Source: Anaerolineae bacterium (lineage in GTDB: Bacteria > Chloroflexota > Anaerolineae > Aggregatilineales > Phototrophicaceae). From it: a stretch of 64,000 nucleotides of DNA. Position numbers and translations under genes: made by a program. The notes under the pieces are model-generated. The model was not told the DNA's origin, did no database searches, and saw nothing but the letters and a program-made list of their open reading frames with translations. Shown one piece after another: positions 26,771-36,626 of this stretch; positions within the stretch are counted from its first letter, which is position 1, and the number at the start of each line of letters is the position of its first letter. Where the stretch lies: contig JAJDUC010000028.1 of assembly GCA_022826865.1 (NCBI GenBank), forward strand, positions 147,919 to 211,918, given 5' to 3'.

Positions 26771-27802
26771 TCAGTCGTATTGGCCGCTGGAGTAGACGTA
26801 GACCGCCGGCCCGACATAGTCCTTGTTCTTATAGTCGTATTCGCTCTCTGACCATTGAAATAACCAGTGCGCATCCGTCACCGCCAGGTTTACGCAGCCA
26901 TGGCTGCGACGGTAGCCGAATCCATCGTGCCAGTAGGCGCCATGCAAACCAATCTGATCATCGAAGTACATCGTCCAGGGCACTTCCTGGAGGTAATAGA
27001 AGTCCTCTTGAAAATAACTGCCGCTCATCAGCGTACGCGTGAAGCGCACATAGACATGGAATATGCCTTCATTCGTCGGCCAATCCTCTAGACCGGACGA
27101 GACCAGCGTCGCAAAGACGGGTGTATCGCCCTCATAGGCAATAGCCACTTGCTCATAGAGATCCACGCTGATCCACTTATAGGTGTCGATTTCAGGCGGC
27201 TTTTCAACCGGCAGGAGCTTGGCGACTTTGAATTGGTGCACCCACTGATTCGGGCCGATCTGGTACCAGCTATAACCATTGACATCGGCTGTCGAATAAA
27301 TATAGACCCGGGTGTAACGGTACAGGAATGGATTATCGCCCGCCTCGGGACCTCCCGGCGTCTTTGAGCCGCGCAAATGCGTCAAAGTCCAGGCGACGGT
27401 GAAAGGCAGACCCTCAGGCGTCGGCAGCAGGGCGCCGGTGAAGCGCGACGGCGTCATCGGCTCGCTCAGAATCTCGGAACGCACCCATTCGTCATCGCCG
27501 ATTCGCGCCCACATGCCATTAAACTCATGCACGGTCACAAAGGTGTATCCGTCGCCATAGACCTCTGTATCCGCGCTTTCCGGGGCCGAATAGATGGTGA
27601 ATGGGCCGGCAATCTGGCGATAATCGCGATCATACAGGACGGCGTCGTCGATCGTTAAGGAACGCACATTCGGCCAACGATTCGCCTCTATGGCGCTGGC
27701 TGACAAACCGCAGTCGCCGGGCAAGCAGGTCGTTTGGGCAAATGTCGGCAAGCCCCCGGCCAGCAGCAGCAAAAGAAAAGTCCAAAACAGCGATGCGCGC
27801 AT
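26771..27802 (-). CDS. Secreted L,D-transpeptidase (YkuD)
   Basis: An exported peptidoglycan cross-linking or -modifying enzyme of 343 aa. A signal peptide (1-22, ending TFAQ) is followed by two SH3-like or unassigned regions with repeated W-x-x-I/V-G motifs (WARIGDDEWV, WYQIGPNQWV), and then a YkuD domain with the catalytic HGAYWHDGFGYRRSHGCVNL, where the Cys is the nucleophile. A strong AGGAAGGA site precedes the ATG. All core residues are present, so it should be active outside the membrane. Confidence 0.9.
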   Translation of the reverse strand: MRASLFWTFLLLLLAGGLPTFAQTTCLPGDCGLSASAIEANRWPNVRSLTIDDAVLYDRDYRQIAGPFTIYSAPESADTEVYGDGYTFVTVHEFNGMWARIGDDEWVRSEILSEPMTPSRFTGALLPTPEGLPFTVAWTLTHLRGSKTPGGPEAGDNPFLYRYTRVYIYSTADVNGYSWYQIGPNQWVHQFKVAKLLPVEKPPEIDTYKWISVDLYEQVAIAYEGDTPVFATLVSSGLEDWPTNEGIFHVYVRFTRTLMSGSYFQEDFYYLQEVPWTMYFDDQIGLHGAYWHDGFGYRRSHGCVNLAVTDAHWLFQWSESEYDYKNKDYVGPAVYVYSSGQYD

Positions 27803-27833
27803 AACGCTCTTCTATCCTTCCTAATACAGTTCC

Positions 27834-27863
27834 AATTAAAGCCCAGAAGGGCGCGATGTTCAA
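27834..27863 (-). promoter_or_regulatory. Candidate promoter of the L,D-transpeptidase gene
   Basis: On the minus strand TTGAAC (27863-27858) and TTAATT (27839-27834) are separated by 18 bp, ending about 32 bp before the ATG at 27802. The -10 box is a weak match. Confidence 0.35.
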
Positions 27864-27989
27864 GCCGTATGCTGGCGGCGTCGGCTGAGCGTCCGGATAC
27901 CGACGGCTTCCATCAGCTTTGCCTGTGCAACGCCGCGGCGCCTGGCGCTATGGTAAAATGCAGCCAACAGAGACTAGGGGGCTGGGCGC

Positions 27990-28727
27990 ATGCAAATCCT
28001 GGGCATCGATATCGGCGGATCCGGTATCAAAGGCGCAATCGTCGATACCGAATCTGGCGCATTTGTGACGGAACGCCTGCGGATCGCGACGCCGCGGCCG
28101 GCCAAACCGGCCGCGGTCGCCGAAGTCGTGGCCGATATCTCCGACCATTTCAAGTGGAGCGCGCCAATCGGTTGCACTGTGCCGGCGGTTGTCCAGCGCG
28201 GCGTGACCAAAACCGCCGCCAATGTGCACAAGAGCTGGATCGGCGCGGACGCGGCGAGCTTGCTGCAAGAGACGACCAGCAATCCGGTGCTCCTTCTCAA
28301 CGATGCTGACGCCGCCGGTATCGCCGAGATGAAGTACGGCGCGGGCCGCGGCCGCGACGGCCTGGTCGCGATTTTGACGCTCGGCACGGGGATCGGCAGT
28401 TCGCTGTTCATCGACGGTCGCCTGGCGCCGAATACGGAATTAGGTCATCTGATCATTCGAGGGAAAGACGCCGAATGCCGGGCGACTGACCGCGCCCGAC
28501 AAAAAAAAGGTTACAGCTGGAAACAGTGGGGCAAGCGCGTGTCGGAATACCTGGAATACCTGGAATCGCTGATCTGGCCCGATTTATTCATCATCGGCGG
28601 CGGCGTCAGCAAAAGATACGACCGGTTTTTCCCCTACATCCGCTGCCGAACCGAATTTGTCCCGGCGCAATTGCGCAATCGAGCCGGTATCGTCGGCGCC
28701 GCCGTCGCCGCGGAAAAGCTCGCCTAG
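27990..28727 (+). CDS. ppgK: Polyphosphate glucokinase (ROK family)
   Basis: Phosphorylates glucose, using polyphosphate and often ATP. The 245-residue product opens with the phosphate loop [18 protein letters not shown], then shows [21 protein letters not shown] with the catalytic Asp, [12 protein letters not shown] and [13 protein letters not shown]. The C-terminal [22 protein letters not shown] matches polyphosphate glucokinases better than generic ROK kinases. The ROK zinc motif is absent, as usual in this subgroup. It lies alone between divergent and convergent genes and feeds glucose 6-phosphate into central metabolism. Confidence 0.88.
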   Translation: MQILGIDIGGSGIKGAIVDTESGAFVTERLRIATPRPAKPAAVAEVVADISDHFKWSAPIGCTVPAVVQRGVTKTAANVHKSWIGADAASLLQETTSNPVLLLNDADAAGIAEMKYGAGRGRDGLVAILTLGTGIGSSLFIDGRLAPNTELGHLIIRGKDAECRATDRARQKKGYSWKQWGKRVSEYLEYLESLIWPDLFIIGGGVSKRYDRFFPYIRCRTEFVPAQLRNRAGIVGAAVAAEKLA

Positions 28728-28743
28728 GCGCGCGGACGCGCGT

Positions 28744-29247
28744 TTACTTCTCTTCAGTCGGCTGGAAGACGCCCCATTGACGGTTGTGATAAAGCAAAGG
28801 CAGTTTGTCGTCGGTCCAGCTCCCCTCGACGACTTCGCCGAGAAACATGGAATTCTCGCCCATATCTAGCGTCTTCCGGACCGTGCATGAGAGCCAGGCC
28901 ATCGCATTGGGAATAATGGGATCGCCAAGCGCGGTTGTTTCGCAAGCCAGACCGTCGAAGCGATCTTCATAATTTTGATCAAAATAGCCAGCAAAGCGCT
29001 TGCCCAATTCCAACTGTTGATCGGAAAGGATGCTGACGGCAAAGTGTCCTTCCCGCGCCATATAGCTGCGCGTATCCAGTCGATTGGCGATATTCAGGCA
29101 GATCAAAGGCGGCGCCATACTGACGCTGGCAAATGAATTGACGGTGATCGCCTGCCAATCATCGGCTGAGGATACGCTGACGACGGTGATGCCCGCCGTC
29201 CAGCATGCGAGAATGTTCTTGAAGCTTTGACCGTCAATTTTGCTCAT
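28744..29247 (-). CDS. Flavin reductase-like FMN-binding protein
   Basis: The product (167 aa) has the split-barrel flavin reductase fold: WTAGITVVSVSS, ITVNSFASVSMAPPLICLNI, GHFAVSILSDQQLELGKRFAG and the C-terminal PLLYHNRQWGVF. These proteins reduce or bind FMN/FAD and supply reduced flavin to a monooxygenase, or act on their own substrate. No partner oxygenase is adjacent. The ATG at 29247 is the conserved start. Confidence 0.87.
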   Translation of the reverse strand: MSKIDGQSFKNILACWTAGITVVSVSSADDWQAITVNSFASVSMAPPLICLNIANRLDTRSYMAREGHFAVSILSDQQLELGKRFAGYFDQNYEDRFDGLACETTALGDPIIPNAMAWLSCTVRKTLDMGENSMFLGEVVEGSWTDDKLPLLYHNRQWGVFQPTEEK

Positions 29248-29381
29248 GGCAGATTCCTTTCCGTCCGCGCTATTCTAGTGCCTTATGGGGTCAATTTCAC
29301 CCGTGAAACGAAGGGGCGCGGCAAGGATTTTGCGCCGATGCGCTATAATGAGCCACAGCTTTTGGAGAGGTCCTCAGGTCA

Positions 29382-29720
29382 GTGCCGATGCGTGACGAAT
29401 TGCCCCAATTCCGGAAAGTCAAGCGCAGCCATGCCGCGTCATTCATTCACGCTGTGCTATCCAGCCCACGCGGTTCGGCGCTGCGCCAGCTAATTGAATA
29501 CGATGACCATCATTACCGCGCCATCTTTTCCGCGGATTATTTCCAATTGACTGACGGGCGGCGCGAACCCAGCAAATCTCAATGGAACACTCTGAAAAAA
29601 AAGATCAAGCGGCGCAATCGCTCGGCATTTATCTTTCGCCGGCATGGAGACGCCGATTGCCAGACCGCCCGCCCGGCGGAGAACTGTCTCTATCTGGATT
29701 TCGGCTTCTTGCTGGATTGA
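29382..29720 (+). CDS. Small hypothetical protein
   Basis: A basic protein of 112 aa that I do not recognise. It has no membrane segment or signal peptide; a Lys/Arg-rich stretch (KKKIKRRNR, ~71-79) and three aromatic-rich strands (YRAIFSADYFQL, FIFRRHG, YLDFGFLL) are visible. The start is GTG at 29382 with GGAGAGG upstream, or ATG at 29388. A TATAAT box at 29344-29349 could be its -10 element. It ends 12 bp before the convergent response regulator. The frame, ribosome-binding site and position between genes support a real gene. Confidence 0.55.
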   Translation: MPMRDELPQFRKVKRSHAASFIHAVLSSPRGSALRQLIEYDDHHYRAIFSADYFQLTDGRREPSKSQWNTLKKKIKRRNRSAFIFRRHGDADCQTARPAENCLYLDFGFLLD

Positions 29721-29732
29721 GCTTTGGCCCGT

Positions 29733-30458
29733 TCAGCGGTCGAATTTGATGAAGCGATAGCCGACGCCGCGCTCGGTGATTATGTATTGCGGATCTGAGG
29801 GGTCCTCTTCAATCTTTTCGCGCAGGTAGTTCACATAGAGTCGTACATAGTGCGCTTCGTCGCGGTATTCATAACCCCAGACTTTCTGCAGCAATTGATC
29901 GTGCGGCACGGTCCAGCCGGCATTGCGGATCAAATGGTAAAGCAGGCGGTGTTCGGTCGGCCGCAGTTTGACCGCTTCGCCATTGACGATAACTTCCCGC
30001 TGATTGAAATCGACGCTTAAGCGATCGTCTATGCGTAAGATCGCGTCCTCGGTCGTCGGCTTTTCCAGCCGGCGGAAAATCGCCTTGATGCGGCTCGATA
30101 GCTCGCGCGGGCCAAAAGGTTTGGTGATATAGTCGTCCGCCCCCAGTTCAAGCCCATGCACTTTGTCGTGCTCTTCGCCTTTTGCGGTCAACATGATAAC
30201 CGGAATATCGCTGAATTCGCGCAGCATGCGCAAGGTTTCGAAGCCATCCAACTCCGGCATCATCACATCCAGCAGCACCAGATCCGGCAATTGCTTGCGG
30301 ATTTCGTCCAGGGCCTGCAAACCATTATGCGCTTCGACGACCAGATGGTCTTCCAGTTCCAGGTTCATCCGTATAAAGCCGATCATGCGCGGCTCATCGT
30401 CAACGACGAGAATGGTCTTGCGCTTGCGCTTGGGATTGATCGCCTGGCTTGGCATCAT
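29733..30458 (-). CDS. OmpR/PhoB-family response regulator
   Basis: Two-domain DNA-binding regulator of 241 aa. The receiver domain has the acidic pair Asp20/Asp21, the phosphoacceptor Asp64 in LLLDVMMPE, Thr91 and Lys113. The C-terminal winged helix (~140-238) has [17 protein letters not shown] and [16 protein letters not shown], typical of KdpE/PhoB types. No histidine kinase lies in the window, so it is an orphan here. The PP2C phosphatase follows upstream on the same strand. Confidence 0.93.
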   Translation of the reverse strand: MMPSQAINPKRKRKTILVVDDEPRMIGFIRMNLELEDHLVVEAHNGLQALDEIRKQLPDLVLLDVMMPELDGFETLRMLREFSDIPVIMLTAKGEEHDKVHGLELGADDYITKPFGPRELSSRIKAIFRRLEKPTTEDAILRIDDRLSVDFNQREVIVNGEAVKLRPTEHRLLYHLIRNAGWTVPHDQLLQKVWGYEYRDEAHYVRLYVNYLREKIEEDPSDPQYIITERGVGYRFIKFDR

Positions 30459-30536
30459 GGCCGCCTCCGCATTGGGCTAATAGTCATCTGAGATTTGGCT
30501 CGCTCTTCGAGCCCGGGCGTATATCCGGGTCAAACG

Positions 30537-31691
30537 CTAATCGCCATTGCTGGGGATCTTGAGCAGGATAACCGAGACATTGTCCCCTCCGCCACGACCA
30601 TTCGCTAACCTGACCAGATTGTCGCAGGCGGCCTGCGGCGTTTCCGCCTCCAAAGCGACCTGCATCATTGTGCGGTCGTCGAGCGCGTCCCAGAGGCCGT
30701 CGGTACAGATGAGGACCTGGGCGGCCGGCGGCAGCGCCCGAACAAGCCGCTCCATCCTGAGTTTTTCATTTTGGCCAATCGCGCGGTAAAGAACGTTCTT
30801 CTGAGGATAATTGTCGGCTTCTTCCGGCGTCAGTTCTTTCAAGTCCAAGAGCCGCTGCACCAAAGTATGATCGGTGGTTAACTGCTCGATCTTGTCATCA
30901 TGCATGAGATATGCGCGGCTATCGCCGACGTGAACCAGATAAGCCAGATTGCCGACGATGGCGACGGCCGAGAGGGTCGTGCCGCCACCCGGCACACCTT
31001 TAATCACCGCCAGATTCGCTTTTTCCGAGGCGTTGACCAGCGCTTCCAGGATTGTCGGGCTGTCGCCGGCGCCAAAGTTGCGGAGCAGAGGCACGTAGAT
31101 CTTTTCCAGCATTTCCGATGCCAGCGTCTGCACGGCGATGCCCGCGGCTTTCTCTCCGTCCAGGTGCCCGCCCATCCCGTCGGCGACCACGAAGAATCCA
31201 AAATCGGGCCGGTTGTCCACAGTAATCGAATGCCATTGCATGCCGAAGCAGGCGTCCTCGTTGTTGTTGCGACCGGTGCCGACATCGCTGGCGATGCCAT
31301 AAGTCAGGGCGTTTCGCTGCCGCGTGAGAATCGGCTTGGGCGTGGGTGGCCGTTCTCGCTTGACCGGCTGCGGCGGGGGAGCTTGCTCGCGCTCCGGCGG
31401 CGATTCAGCTTCCGCGCCAGCCTCGGATGAGGACGGATCCGGCAGCGGTTCCGCCTTTTCCCGCTCTCCCAACTCAAAAAGAGGCGCTTGCGCCGGCCCC
31501 TTGCTGTGAATGGCCGAGCCGCTCGAACTGGCCTCAGACTCGGAATCCGCCGCGACCGAAGGCTGCGCTTCCCGAATTGGCGTTTCGACGGTCTGCTCGC
31601 GGCTGGGCGTCACATGTGATGCGCGGCGAGTGGCGCTGCCGCGCCCGGCGCCTTGGCTGGATTGCCCCAGTAGCTTACGAATTAAGTTCAT
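30537..31691 (-). CDS. PP2C-type serine/threonine phosphatase with disordered N-terminus
   Basis: Residues 1-125 are low-complexity (Ser/Glu/Pro/Arg) and probably disordered; residues ~130-380 form a PP2C domain with the metal-site motifs NNNEDACFGM, VVADGMGGHLDGE, HVGDSRAYLM, CTDGLWDALDD and GGGDNVSVIL. It should remove phosphate from proteins phosphorylated by Hanks-type kinases, none of which is in the window. The ATG at 31691 is chosen over the longer in-frame start at 31712 as the conserved-looking MNLIRKLLG. A good promoter lies about 120 bp upstream. Confidence 0.9.
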   Translation of the reverse strand: MNLIRKLLGQSSQGAGRGSATRRASHVTPSREQTVETPIREAQPSVAADSESEASSSGSAIHSKGPAQAPLFELGEREKAEPLPDPSSSEAGAEAESPPEREQAPPPQPVKRERPPTPKPILTRQRNALTYGIASDVGTGRNNNEDACFGMQWHSITVDNRPDFGFFVVADGMGGHLDGEKAAGIAVQTLASEMLEKIYVPLLRNFGAGDSPTILEALVNASEKANLAVIKGVPGGGTTLSAVAIVGNLAYLVHVGDSRAYLMHDDKIEQLTTDHTLVQRLLDLKELTPEEADNYPQKNVLYRAIGQNEKLRMERLVRALPPAAQVLICTDGLWDALDDRTMMQVALEAETPQAACDNLVRLANGRGGGDNVSVILLKIPSNGD

Positions 31692-31807
31692 GCGACTGCC
31701 TGAAAGGCACAAGGCTTGGCGCGCGTTGCTGCGCGCTCGAATCCGCGAGAATCCCTCTGCACACCAGCGCCCGTAATCGACCTGCGTTCAACGAAATTGA
31801 CTTGACA

Positions 31808-31836
31808 ATTATATTTTAGCAATCACAATGGCGCAA
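31808..31836 (-). promoter_or_regulatory. Promoter of the PP2C gene
   Basis: On the minus strand TTGCGC (31836-31831) and a perfect TATAAT (31813-31808) are separated by 17 bp. The -35 box falls within the first codons of the longest hemW frame on the opposite strand, which slightly favours a later hemW start. Confidence 0.55.
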
Positions 31837-33060
31837 TTATCGGCTTGTATGGGCGCCTGCGCCATGGGCCTTTCCGATGCGCCGCTCTCCATCTATATAC
31901 ATATCCCGTTTTGCAGCGTTCGCTGCTCCTATTGCGCCTTCAATACTTATACGGACCTGAATCGCCTCATTCCGGATTATGTCGATGCCTTGTGCCGCGA
32001 CCTCGTTTTCGCCGCTCGGCATAATCCGCACGAGACCGTGCATTCTGTGTATTTCGGCGGTGGAACGCCGTCTCTGTTGCCGGCCGAACAGTTTGGGCGT
32101 TTGCTCGATCAACTGCGATGCAGCTTTGCTTTACCTTCAGACTGCGAAATCTCGCTTGAAGCCAATCCCGACAATCTGACCGGCGGCTATCTCAAAGACC
32201 TGCGCCGCCTCGGCTTCAACCGTCTCAGCATTGGCATGCAGTCGGCGGACGCCGCAATCCTGCGGATGTTCGATCGACAGCATGATCTGGCGGCTGTCGC
32301 GGCTGCCATGAATGCCGCGCGCCGGGCGGGTTTCGACAATGTCAATCTGGATGTCATCTTCGCTTCGCCCAATGAGACGCTCGCCGATTGGCGGCGAACG
32401 GTCGAAACGGTTTTGCAATTTGAGCCGGAGCATGTCTCCATGTACGGCCTTGAGTTGAAAGGCGGCACAGTCCTGCGGCAACGCGTCGACGCCGGCGAAT
32501 TGCCCAAGCCCGATGACGATCTCTTCGCTGACATGTATGAACTTGCGTCGGCATATCTGGAGGCCGGCGGCTACTGCCAATACGAGATCAGCAACTGGCG
32601 CCGCCCGGGCAAAGAGTGCCGCCACAACTTGCAGTATTGGCGCAATCTGGCGTATATCGGCGTCGGCGCCGGCGCGCACGGTTTCGCCGGAGGCTATCGC
32701 TATTCGACGATTGCGGCGCCGGAAAGATATATCAGCGCTCTTGGCGGCGAGATGGCGAAACCAGCGCCGTTTCCCCTGACGCCGGCCGTCGCCAAATACT
32801 CACTGCTGGATGCGGCGGAGGAAATGTACGAGACGGTCATGATGGGCATGCGCCTGACGCGCGAGGGCATCGACTTGCCGCGCTTTATGGCGCGCTTTGG
32901 GCGGGATTTCCTTGATATTTTCGCGCCGTCGGTCGCCAGATTGGAAGCGCTTGGATTGATCGAGACCACCTCGGATCGCCTGCGCCTGAGCCGGGCCGGC
33001 AGGCTGCTCAGCAACGCGGTGATACGCGAGTTTGTAGAGAGCCTCAGTCAACCGGAATAA
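31828..33060 (+). CDS. hemW: Heme chaperone HemW (radical SAM)
   Basis: Radical SAM protein that binds heme and is thought to deliver it to respiratory enzymes; formerly annotated as oxygen-independent coproporphyrinogen oxidase. The 4Fe-4S motif is C29-SVR-C33-SY-C36, and the HemW-specific CRHNLQYW is present near 264. A winged C-terminal domain follows. The start is uncertain: ATGs at 31828, 31849 and 31864 are all in frame without a clear ribosome-binding site, and 31864 would give the most typical short leader before IYIHIPFC. Its 3' end overlaps the convergent idi gene by 17 bp. Confidence 0.9.
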   Translation: MAQLSACMGACAMGLSDAPLSIYIHIPFCSVRCSYCAFNTYTDLNRLIPDYVDALCRDLVFAARHNPHETVHSVYFGGGTPSLLPAEQFGRLLDQLRCSFALPSDCEISLEANPDNLTGGYLKDLRRLGFNRLSIGMQSADAAILRMFDRQHDLAAVAAAMNAARRAGFDNVNLDVIFASPNETLADWRRTVETVLQFEPEHVSMYGLELKGGTVLRQRVDAGELPKPDDDLFADMYELASAYLEAGGYCQYEISNWRRPGKECRHNLQYWRNLAYIGVGAGAHGFAGGYRYSTIAAPERYISALGGEMAKPAPFPLTPAVAKYSLLDAAEEMYETVMMGMRLTREGIDLPRFMARFGRDFLDIFAPSVARLEALGLIETTSDRLRLSRAGRLLSNAVIREFVESLSQPE

Positions 33061-34087
33061 GTTCGGCGCGTCTCAAGGCCTCCAGGTCGCGCGAGGCGCT
33101 GCAAAGCATTGCGATGCGCAATTGCGCCTTCAACTCTCGGATTAATTCGTTCACCGCCTCGGCGGAATCGCTGGCGCTGCGCAGGAATGGGCTGGCCAAA
33201 CCGGCCAGATCCGCGCCTAAGGCCAGGCATTTGGCGATGTCGATGCCGTCGCGCAAGCCGCCGCTGGCGAAAATGGGCAGCTTCGGGGCCGCGCCGCGCG
33301 CGATTTGAATGGCGTCGGCTGTTGGAATGCCCCAATCGGCGAAGCTGCGCGCCACACGCGCATGGAATGCCGTCGGCGCGCGATGAAACTCAACTTCGCT
33401 CCAGGACGTGCCGCCCGAACCGGCCACATCAATCGCCGCCACGCCGGCATTCGCCAGAGACCTTACATTCGAATCCGAGAAGCCCCAGCCGACTTCTTTT
33501 GCAATGACTGGAACCGGCAGTTTTGCGCAGACGGCTTCCACTTTGTTCAACAGGCCGGAGAAATCAATATCGCCTTCCGCCTGGACTGCCTCTTGCAAGA
33601 CGTTGAAGTGCAGAATCAGCGCGTCAGCGCCGGCGATGTCCACCGCCCGCTGACATTGCGCCAGCCCATAGCCGTAATTTAACTGCACGGCGCCAACGTT
33701 GGCGAACAAGAGAATATCGGGCGCGACATCGCGAACGGCGTAGCTATGGCCCAGGGTTTCATCTTCAATAGCGGCGCGTTGAGATCCCAAGCCCAGGGCG
33801 ATTTGATGCGCCTGCGCGCCGAGCGCAAGATTGCGGTTGATCGCGCGCGCAATGTCCGTTCCGCCTGTCATAGAAGAGATCAGAATGGGCGCGGCCAAGC
33901 GCTTCCCGAGAAGCTCAAGCGATGTATCGATCTCGGTCAGGCTCATTTCCGGCAGCGCCTGATGCATAAATCGAAACCGTTCCAGTCCGGTTTTCAAACG
34001 GGGGAACTGCACATCCTCTTCCAGATTGATGCGAATATGATCGACCTTGCGACTCTCGGTGCTGGGCTGCTCCGTGACTTTTGCCAT
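33044..34087 (-). CDS. fni: Isopentenyl-diphosphate delta-isomerase, type 2 (FMN)
   Basis: FMN-dependent isomerase of isopentenyl and dimethylallyl diphosphate. The product (347 aa) has [16 protein letters not shown] at the N-terminus, [35 protein letters not shown] (catalytic Gln region), [19 protein letters not shown] and [14 protein letters not shown], all signatures of type 2. Length is typical. It supplies isoprenoid precursors; other pathway genes are not nearby. AAGGA precedes the ATG. Confidence 0.95.
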   Translation of the reverse strand: MAKVTEQPSTESRKVDHIRINLEEDVQFPRLKTGLERFRFMHQALPEMSLTEIDTSLELLGKRLAAPILISSMTGGTDIARAINRNLALGAQAHQIALGLGSQRAAIEDETLGHSYAVRDVAPDILLFANVGAVQLNYGYGLAQCQRAVDIAGADALILHFNVLQEAVQAEGDIDFSGLLNKVEAVCAKLPVPVIAKEVGWGFSDSNVRSLANAGVAAIDVAGSGGTSWSEVEFHRAPTAFHARVARSFADWGIPTADAIQIARGAAPKLPIFASGGLRDGIDIAKCLALGADLAGLASPFLRSASDSAEAVNELIRELKAQLRIAMLCSASRDLEALRRAELIPVD

Positions 34088-34344
34088 CGACTGGTGTTCC
34101 TTATGTAAGAGTGTCTTGAAAATGGTATCCTACAAACCGAGAGGGGGCGTGTCAATCACAGCCGCTCGGCGGCAGCGAGAATGGCTACTGCGCTCACACA
34201 AAATATCAACGGTCTTCGGCTAACGCCAATTTCGGTTTGACAAATATGTGGACCGCGCAATCAGGCTAGCATGGTATCGGAATATCAGTATAATTGGTTG
34301 GCGAGAAGTGAGAAGATTTATTTCAGTGTGGAGGTATGGCTGAA

Positions 34345-34581
34345 ATGGCATCGATTGAGGAACGCGTGAAAGGAATCGTGGTCGAGTTGCTTGGCGTTGA
34401 AGATGAGCGCGTCGTTGCCAGCGCCAGCTTCCGTGAGGATCTTGAAGCGGACTCGCTTGACCTCGTAGAATTAATCATGGCATTTGAAGAAGAATTCGGC
34501 GGCGAAATCAGCGATGAGGACGCGCAAAGAATCGAGACTGTTGGGCAGGCGGTGGAGTACATTAAGTCCAATATGGAATGA
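34345..34581 (+). CDS. acpP: Acyl carrier protein
   Basis: Carries growing acyl chains on a phosphopantetheine arm. The 78-residue product begins [18 protein letters not shown], aligning residue for residue with E. coli ACP, and carries the attachment Ser37 in ADSLDLVEL. An upstream in-frame ATG at 34336 is only one base from GGAGG, so the second ATG with 10-nt spacing is preferred. A TATAAT box at 34289-34294 may be its -10 element, with a poor -35. The gene stands apart from plsX-fabF at 50 kb. Confidence 0.95.
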   Translation: MASIEERVKGIVVELLGVEDERVVASASFREDLEADSLDLVELIMAFEEEFGGEISDEDAQRIETVGQAVEYIKSNME

Positions 34582-34611
34582 TCAGCGAGACATTCTTCAT
34601 TTATAACTCTT

Positions 34612-34635
34612 AAGAGGTAGCGGACGCTGCCTCTT
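34612..34635 (+). terminator. Hairpin downstream of acpP
   Basis: AAGAGGTAGC (34612-34621) and GCTGCCTCTT (34626-34635) form a 10-bp stem with one wobble pair and a GGAC loop, 30 bp after the acpP stop. The downstream T-run is weak, so termination may be imperfect. Confidence 0.55.
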
Positions 34636-34814
34636 TCGCTTTCACGGCAGCGCTGTTGGATTCCGAAAGCCTGGTGCAGCCAATCGCGGGCGGCCACAGC
34701 ATCAACTGGCTGCTCGGGCATACCTTATCGGCCCGCAGTTCCCCGTTGCAGTATGTCGGCGCTAACCCGGTCTGGTCCGATGAAGCGGCGATGAGCGCGG
34801 CCGCCTGTCCCTAA
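34614..34814 (+). pseudogene. DinB-like domain remnant
   Basis: One plus-strand frame without a start codon, from about 34614 to the stop at 34812-34814, reads ...LLDSESLVQPIAGG, then HSINWLLGHTLSARSSPLQ, then YVGANPVWSDE. This resembles the first third of DinB-like metal-dependent proteins, which have a G-G-N/H-x-x-N-W-x-x-G-H segment followed by a VWSDE-like motif. The rest of the domain is missing, and the 3' end overlaps the gene on the opposite strand. It is probably a decayed fragment; identification rests on motif memory only. Confidence 0.4.
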
Positions 34815-35394
34815 GCAGCGACGCGATAGCAATCACGATTATCCCGCTGTAGCTCAAACAGTTAATCCACAAACCGGCGCCGGCGCTTGCGCCTTGGTCC
34901 AGCAGCGCAAACAGATCCAAGGCCTGCGCAGCCCCGTGGAGCGCGCTGCCAATGCCCAGGATCGATATCACAATCAATACATAAGGTCGCAGCAGCCGCA
35001 ATTTGAAAGGTGTGGCAGCCGCGCCAGTTACCAGGCTTACAAGGGCAAGTGTGAATTGCTGGCTGTAATTTGTATTGCGAATGTCGTAGAGAAATTCAAA
35101 TGGGGGCAGTTGCGCCAGAGCAAGCAACAGTATGAGGATGAAACTAAGCCAGCGCCGGGTCCGGCCACCGGCCAGCAGTCCCAGGGCGACTGACAGGATG
35201 ACCAGTTGCAAGCGCAATTCCAGCGGCGCCAAGAGCGCTGGAATCGTCTGACGCTGCAAGGGGTGTAGGCTTGCCCATTCGGAAAGGTCATAGGCATTGA
35301 GCGTCATAGGCGCCGACGGCGCGACCACCCAAGGCAACAAATACCCCAGGAGCGCCGCGGCCAGGAATAGGTAGAGAATCAGCGTCTGTCTCAT
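34762..35394 (-). CDS. Hypothetical membrane protein
   Basis: A 210-residue protein with about six hydrophobic segments (roughly 4-22, 50-75, 83-97, 112-128, 137-158, 172-195) and no recognised domain. The N-terminus MRQTLILYLFLAAALLGYLLPWVV looks like a membrane anchor or signal. The Arg-rich tail suggests a cytoplasmic C-terminus. It lies about 90 bp beyond the last polysaccharide gene on the same strand and may or may not belong to that locus. Its 3' end runs into a DinB-like remnant on the other strand. Confidence 0.6.
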   Translation of the reverse strand: MRQTLILYLFLAAALLGYLLPWVVAPSAPMTLNAYDLSEWASLHPLQRQTIPALLAPLELRLQLVILSVALGLLAGGRTRRWLSFILILLLALAQLPPFEFLYDIRNTNYSQQFTLALVSLVTGAAATPFKLRLLRPYVLIVISILGIGSALHGAAQALDLFALLDQGASAGAGLWINCLSYSGIIVIAIASLLRDRRPRSSPLHRTRPG

Positions 35395-35485
35395 CTTCTA
35401 CGCAATATCATACCGGGCGCAAGCGCGTATCAGAAGTGTCGCCAGAAGCACAGCCCATTCTGTCCATTCTGTCATTGTTAATCGT

Positions 35486-36625
35486 TTAGCCGTTTAAGAG
35501 GCCCTGATATATCGCGCGCAACTGAGCTGCCGCCCGCGTCCATGTGAACTTGGTCGCCTGCTGGAAGCCAGCGCTTACAAGGCGCTTGCGCGTCTTGGCA
35601 TCGCCTTCTATGGCGCGGATGGCGTCGCCAATTGCGGATACGTCGTATGGATTGACGAGCAGGGCGGCCTCGCCGGCGACCTCTGGCAGCGATGACAGAT
35701 TGCTGGTGATGACCGGTGTTCCGCAGGCCATGGCCTCCAGCAGGGGCAAGCCGAAGCCCTCGTAAAGAGACGGCATCAGCAGCATGCGCGCGCCGCTATA
35801 CAGAGCCGGCAGCTGCTTGTCTTCGGCGAAACCCAGAAGATGTACAAAGTCGGTCATATCGCTGCGCGCGATTGTGCGCTTCATCTCCGCGTCAAGCCAG
35901 CCGCGGCCGCCGGCAATCGCATAATGCAGGTCCAGCCCTTGAGAACGCAGTTGGGCGAGGGCTTCAATAACGCGACTGTAATTCTTGCGCGGCTGCACCG
36001 TGCCTACCGACAAAATATAGTTGATGCCGCCCAATCCGTGCTTGTGCAACGCTTTTTCAAGGGCTCCTCGATCTTCAACGGGACGGAAGCGCAACCCAAC
36101 TCCGCTGTATAAGACGGTGATTTTTTCGGCTGGCGTGTCATAGAGCGCCACCAGGTCGGCTTTTGTCGCCTCGGAATCCGCCAGCACATGGTCCGCCAGC
36201 GCGACGGAACGCGGCACCACGACATCCAGATAAGCCTTGAGCGGCGGGCTGGCGGCCGCCGGCACGCGCTCGAAAGACAGATCGTGCACGGTGAGCAGAC
36301 TTACTGTACCGGGCAAGGTCGGCGGCAGAACAAAATCCGTCGCATGAAACAGGTCAATGCGACCGGTGAAGAAATTGACCGGCAGCGGAATCCGAGCGCG
36401 CTGCCAGATTCTCGCCAGCCAGCGTGGTGTCAGCGGCGTCGGTTTCCAATGAAAGTTTGGGGCCGGCGCTTGCGGAAGCTGCGCGCGCCGGGCGCCGGCA
36501 ACGAACAGGCGGTAATCGTAGCCCGCATCAAGCTCCCCCAGCGCGGCCGTCAATTCTCGCGCATAACGTCCGATACCGGCGGTTTGTTCATAAGCGGGCG
36601 TATAGTCGATCGCGATGCGGCGCAC
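35486..36625 (-). CDS. GT4-family glycosyltransferase
   Basis: Transfers a sugar from a nucleotide donor with retention, probably onto an undecaprenyl-linked chain. The 379-residue product has an N-terminal acceptor domain starting RRIAIDYTPAYEQTAGIGRYARELTAALG, and a C-terminal GT1_4 domain with LSVGTVQPRKNYSRVIEA, LLMPSLYEGFGLPLLEAMACGTPV (E-x7-E nucleotide motif) and SSLPEVAGEAALLVNPYD. It resembles mannosyl- or rhamnosyltransferases of the WbaZ/MtfB kind, but sugar specificity is not decided. It follows gtrA by one base. Confidence 0.9.
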   Translation of the reverse strand: MRRIAIDYTPAYEQTAGIGRYARELTAALGELDAGYDYRLFVAGARRAQLPQAPAPNFHWKPTPLTPRWLARIWQRARIPLPVNFFTGRIDLFHATDFVLPPTLPGTVSLLTVHDLSFERVPAAASPPLKAYLDVVVPRSVALADHVLADSEATKADLVALYDTPAEKITVLYSGVGLRFRPVEDRGALEKALHKHGLGGINYILSVGTVQPRKNYSRVIEALAQLRSQGLDLHYAIAGGRGWLDAEMKRTIARSDMTDFVHLLGFAEDKQLPALYSGARMLLMPSLYEGFGLPLLEAMACGTPVITSNLSSLPEVAGEAALLVNPYDVSAIGDAIRAIEGDAKTRKRLVSAGFQQATKFTWTRAAAQLRAIYQGLLNG

Positions 36626-36626
36626 T

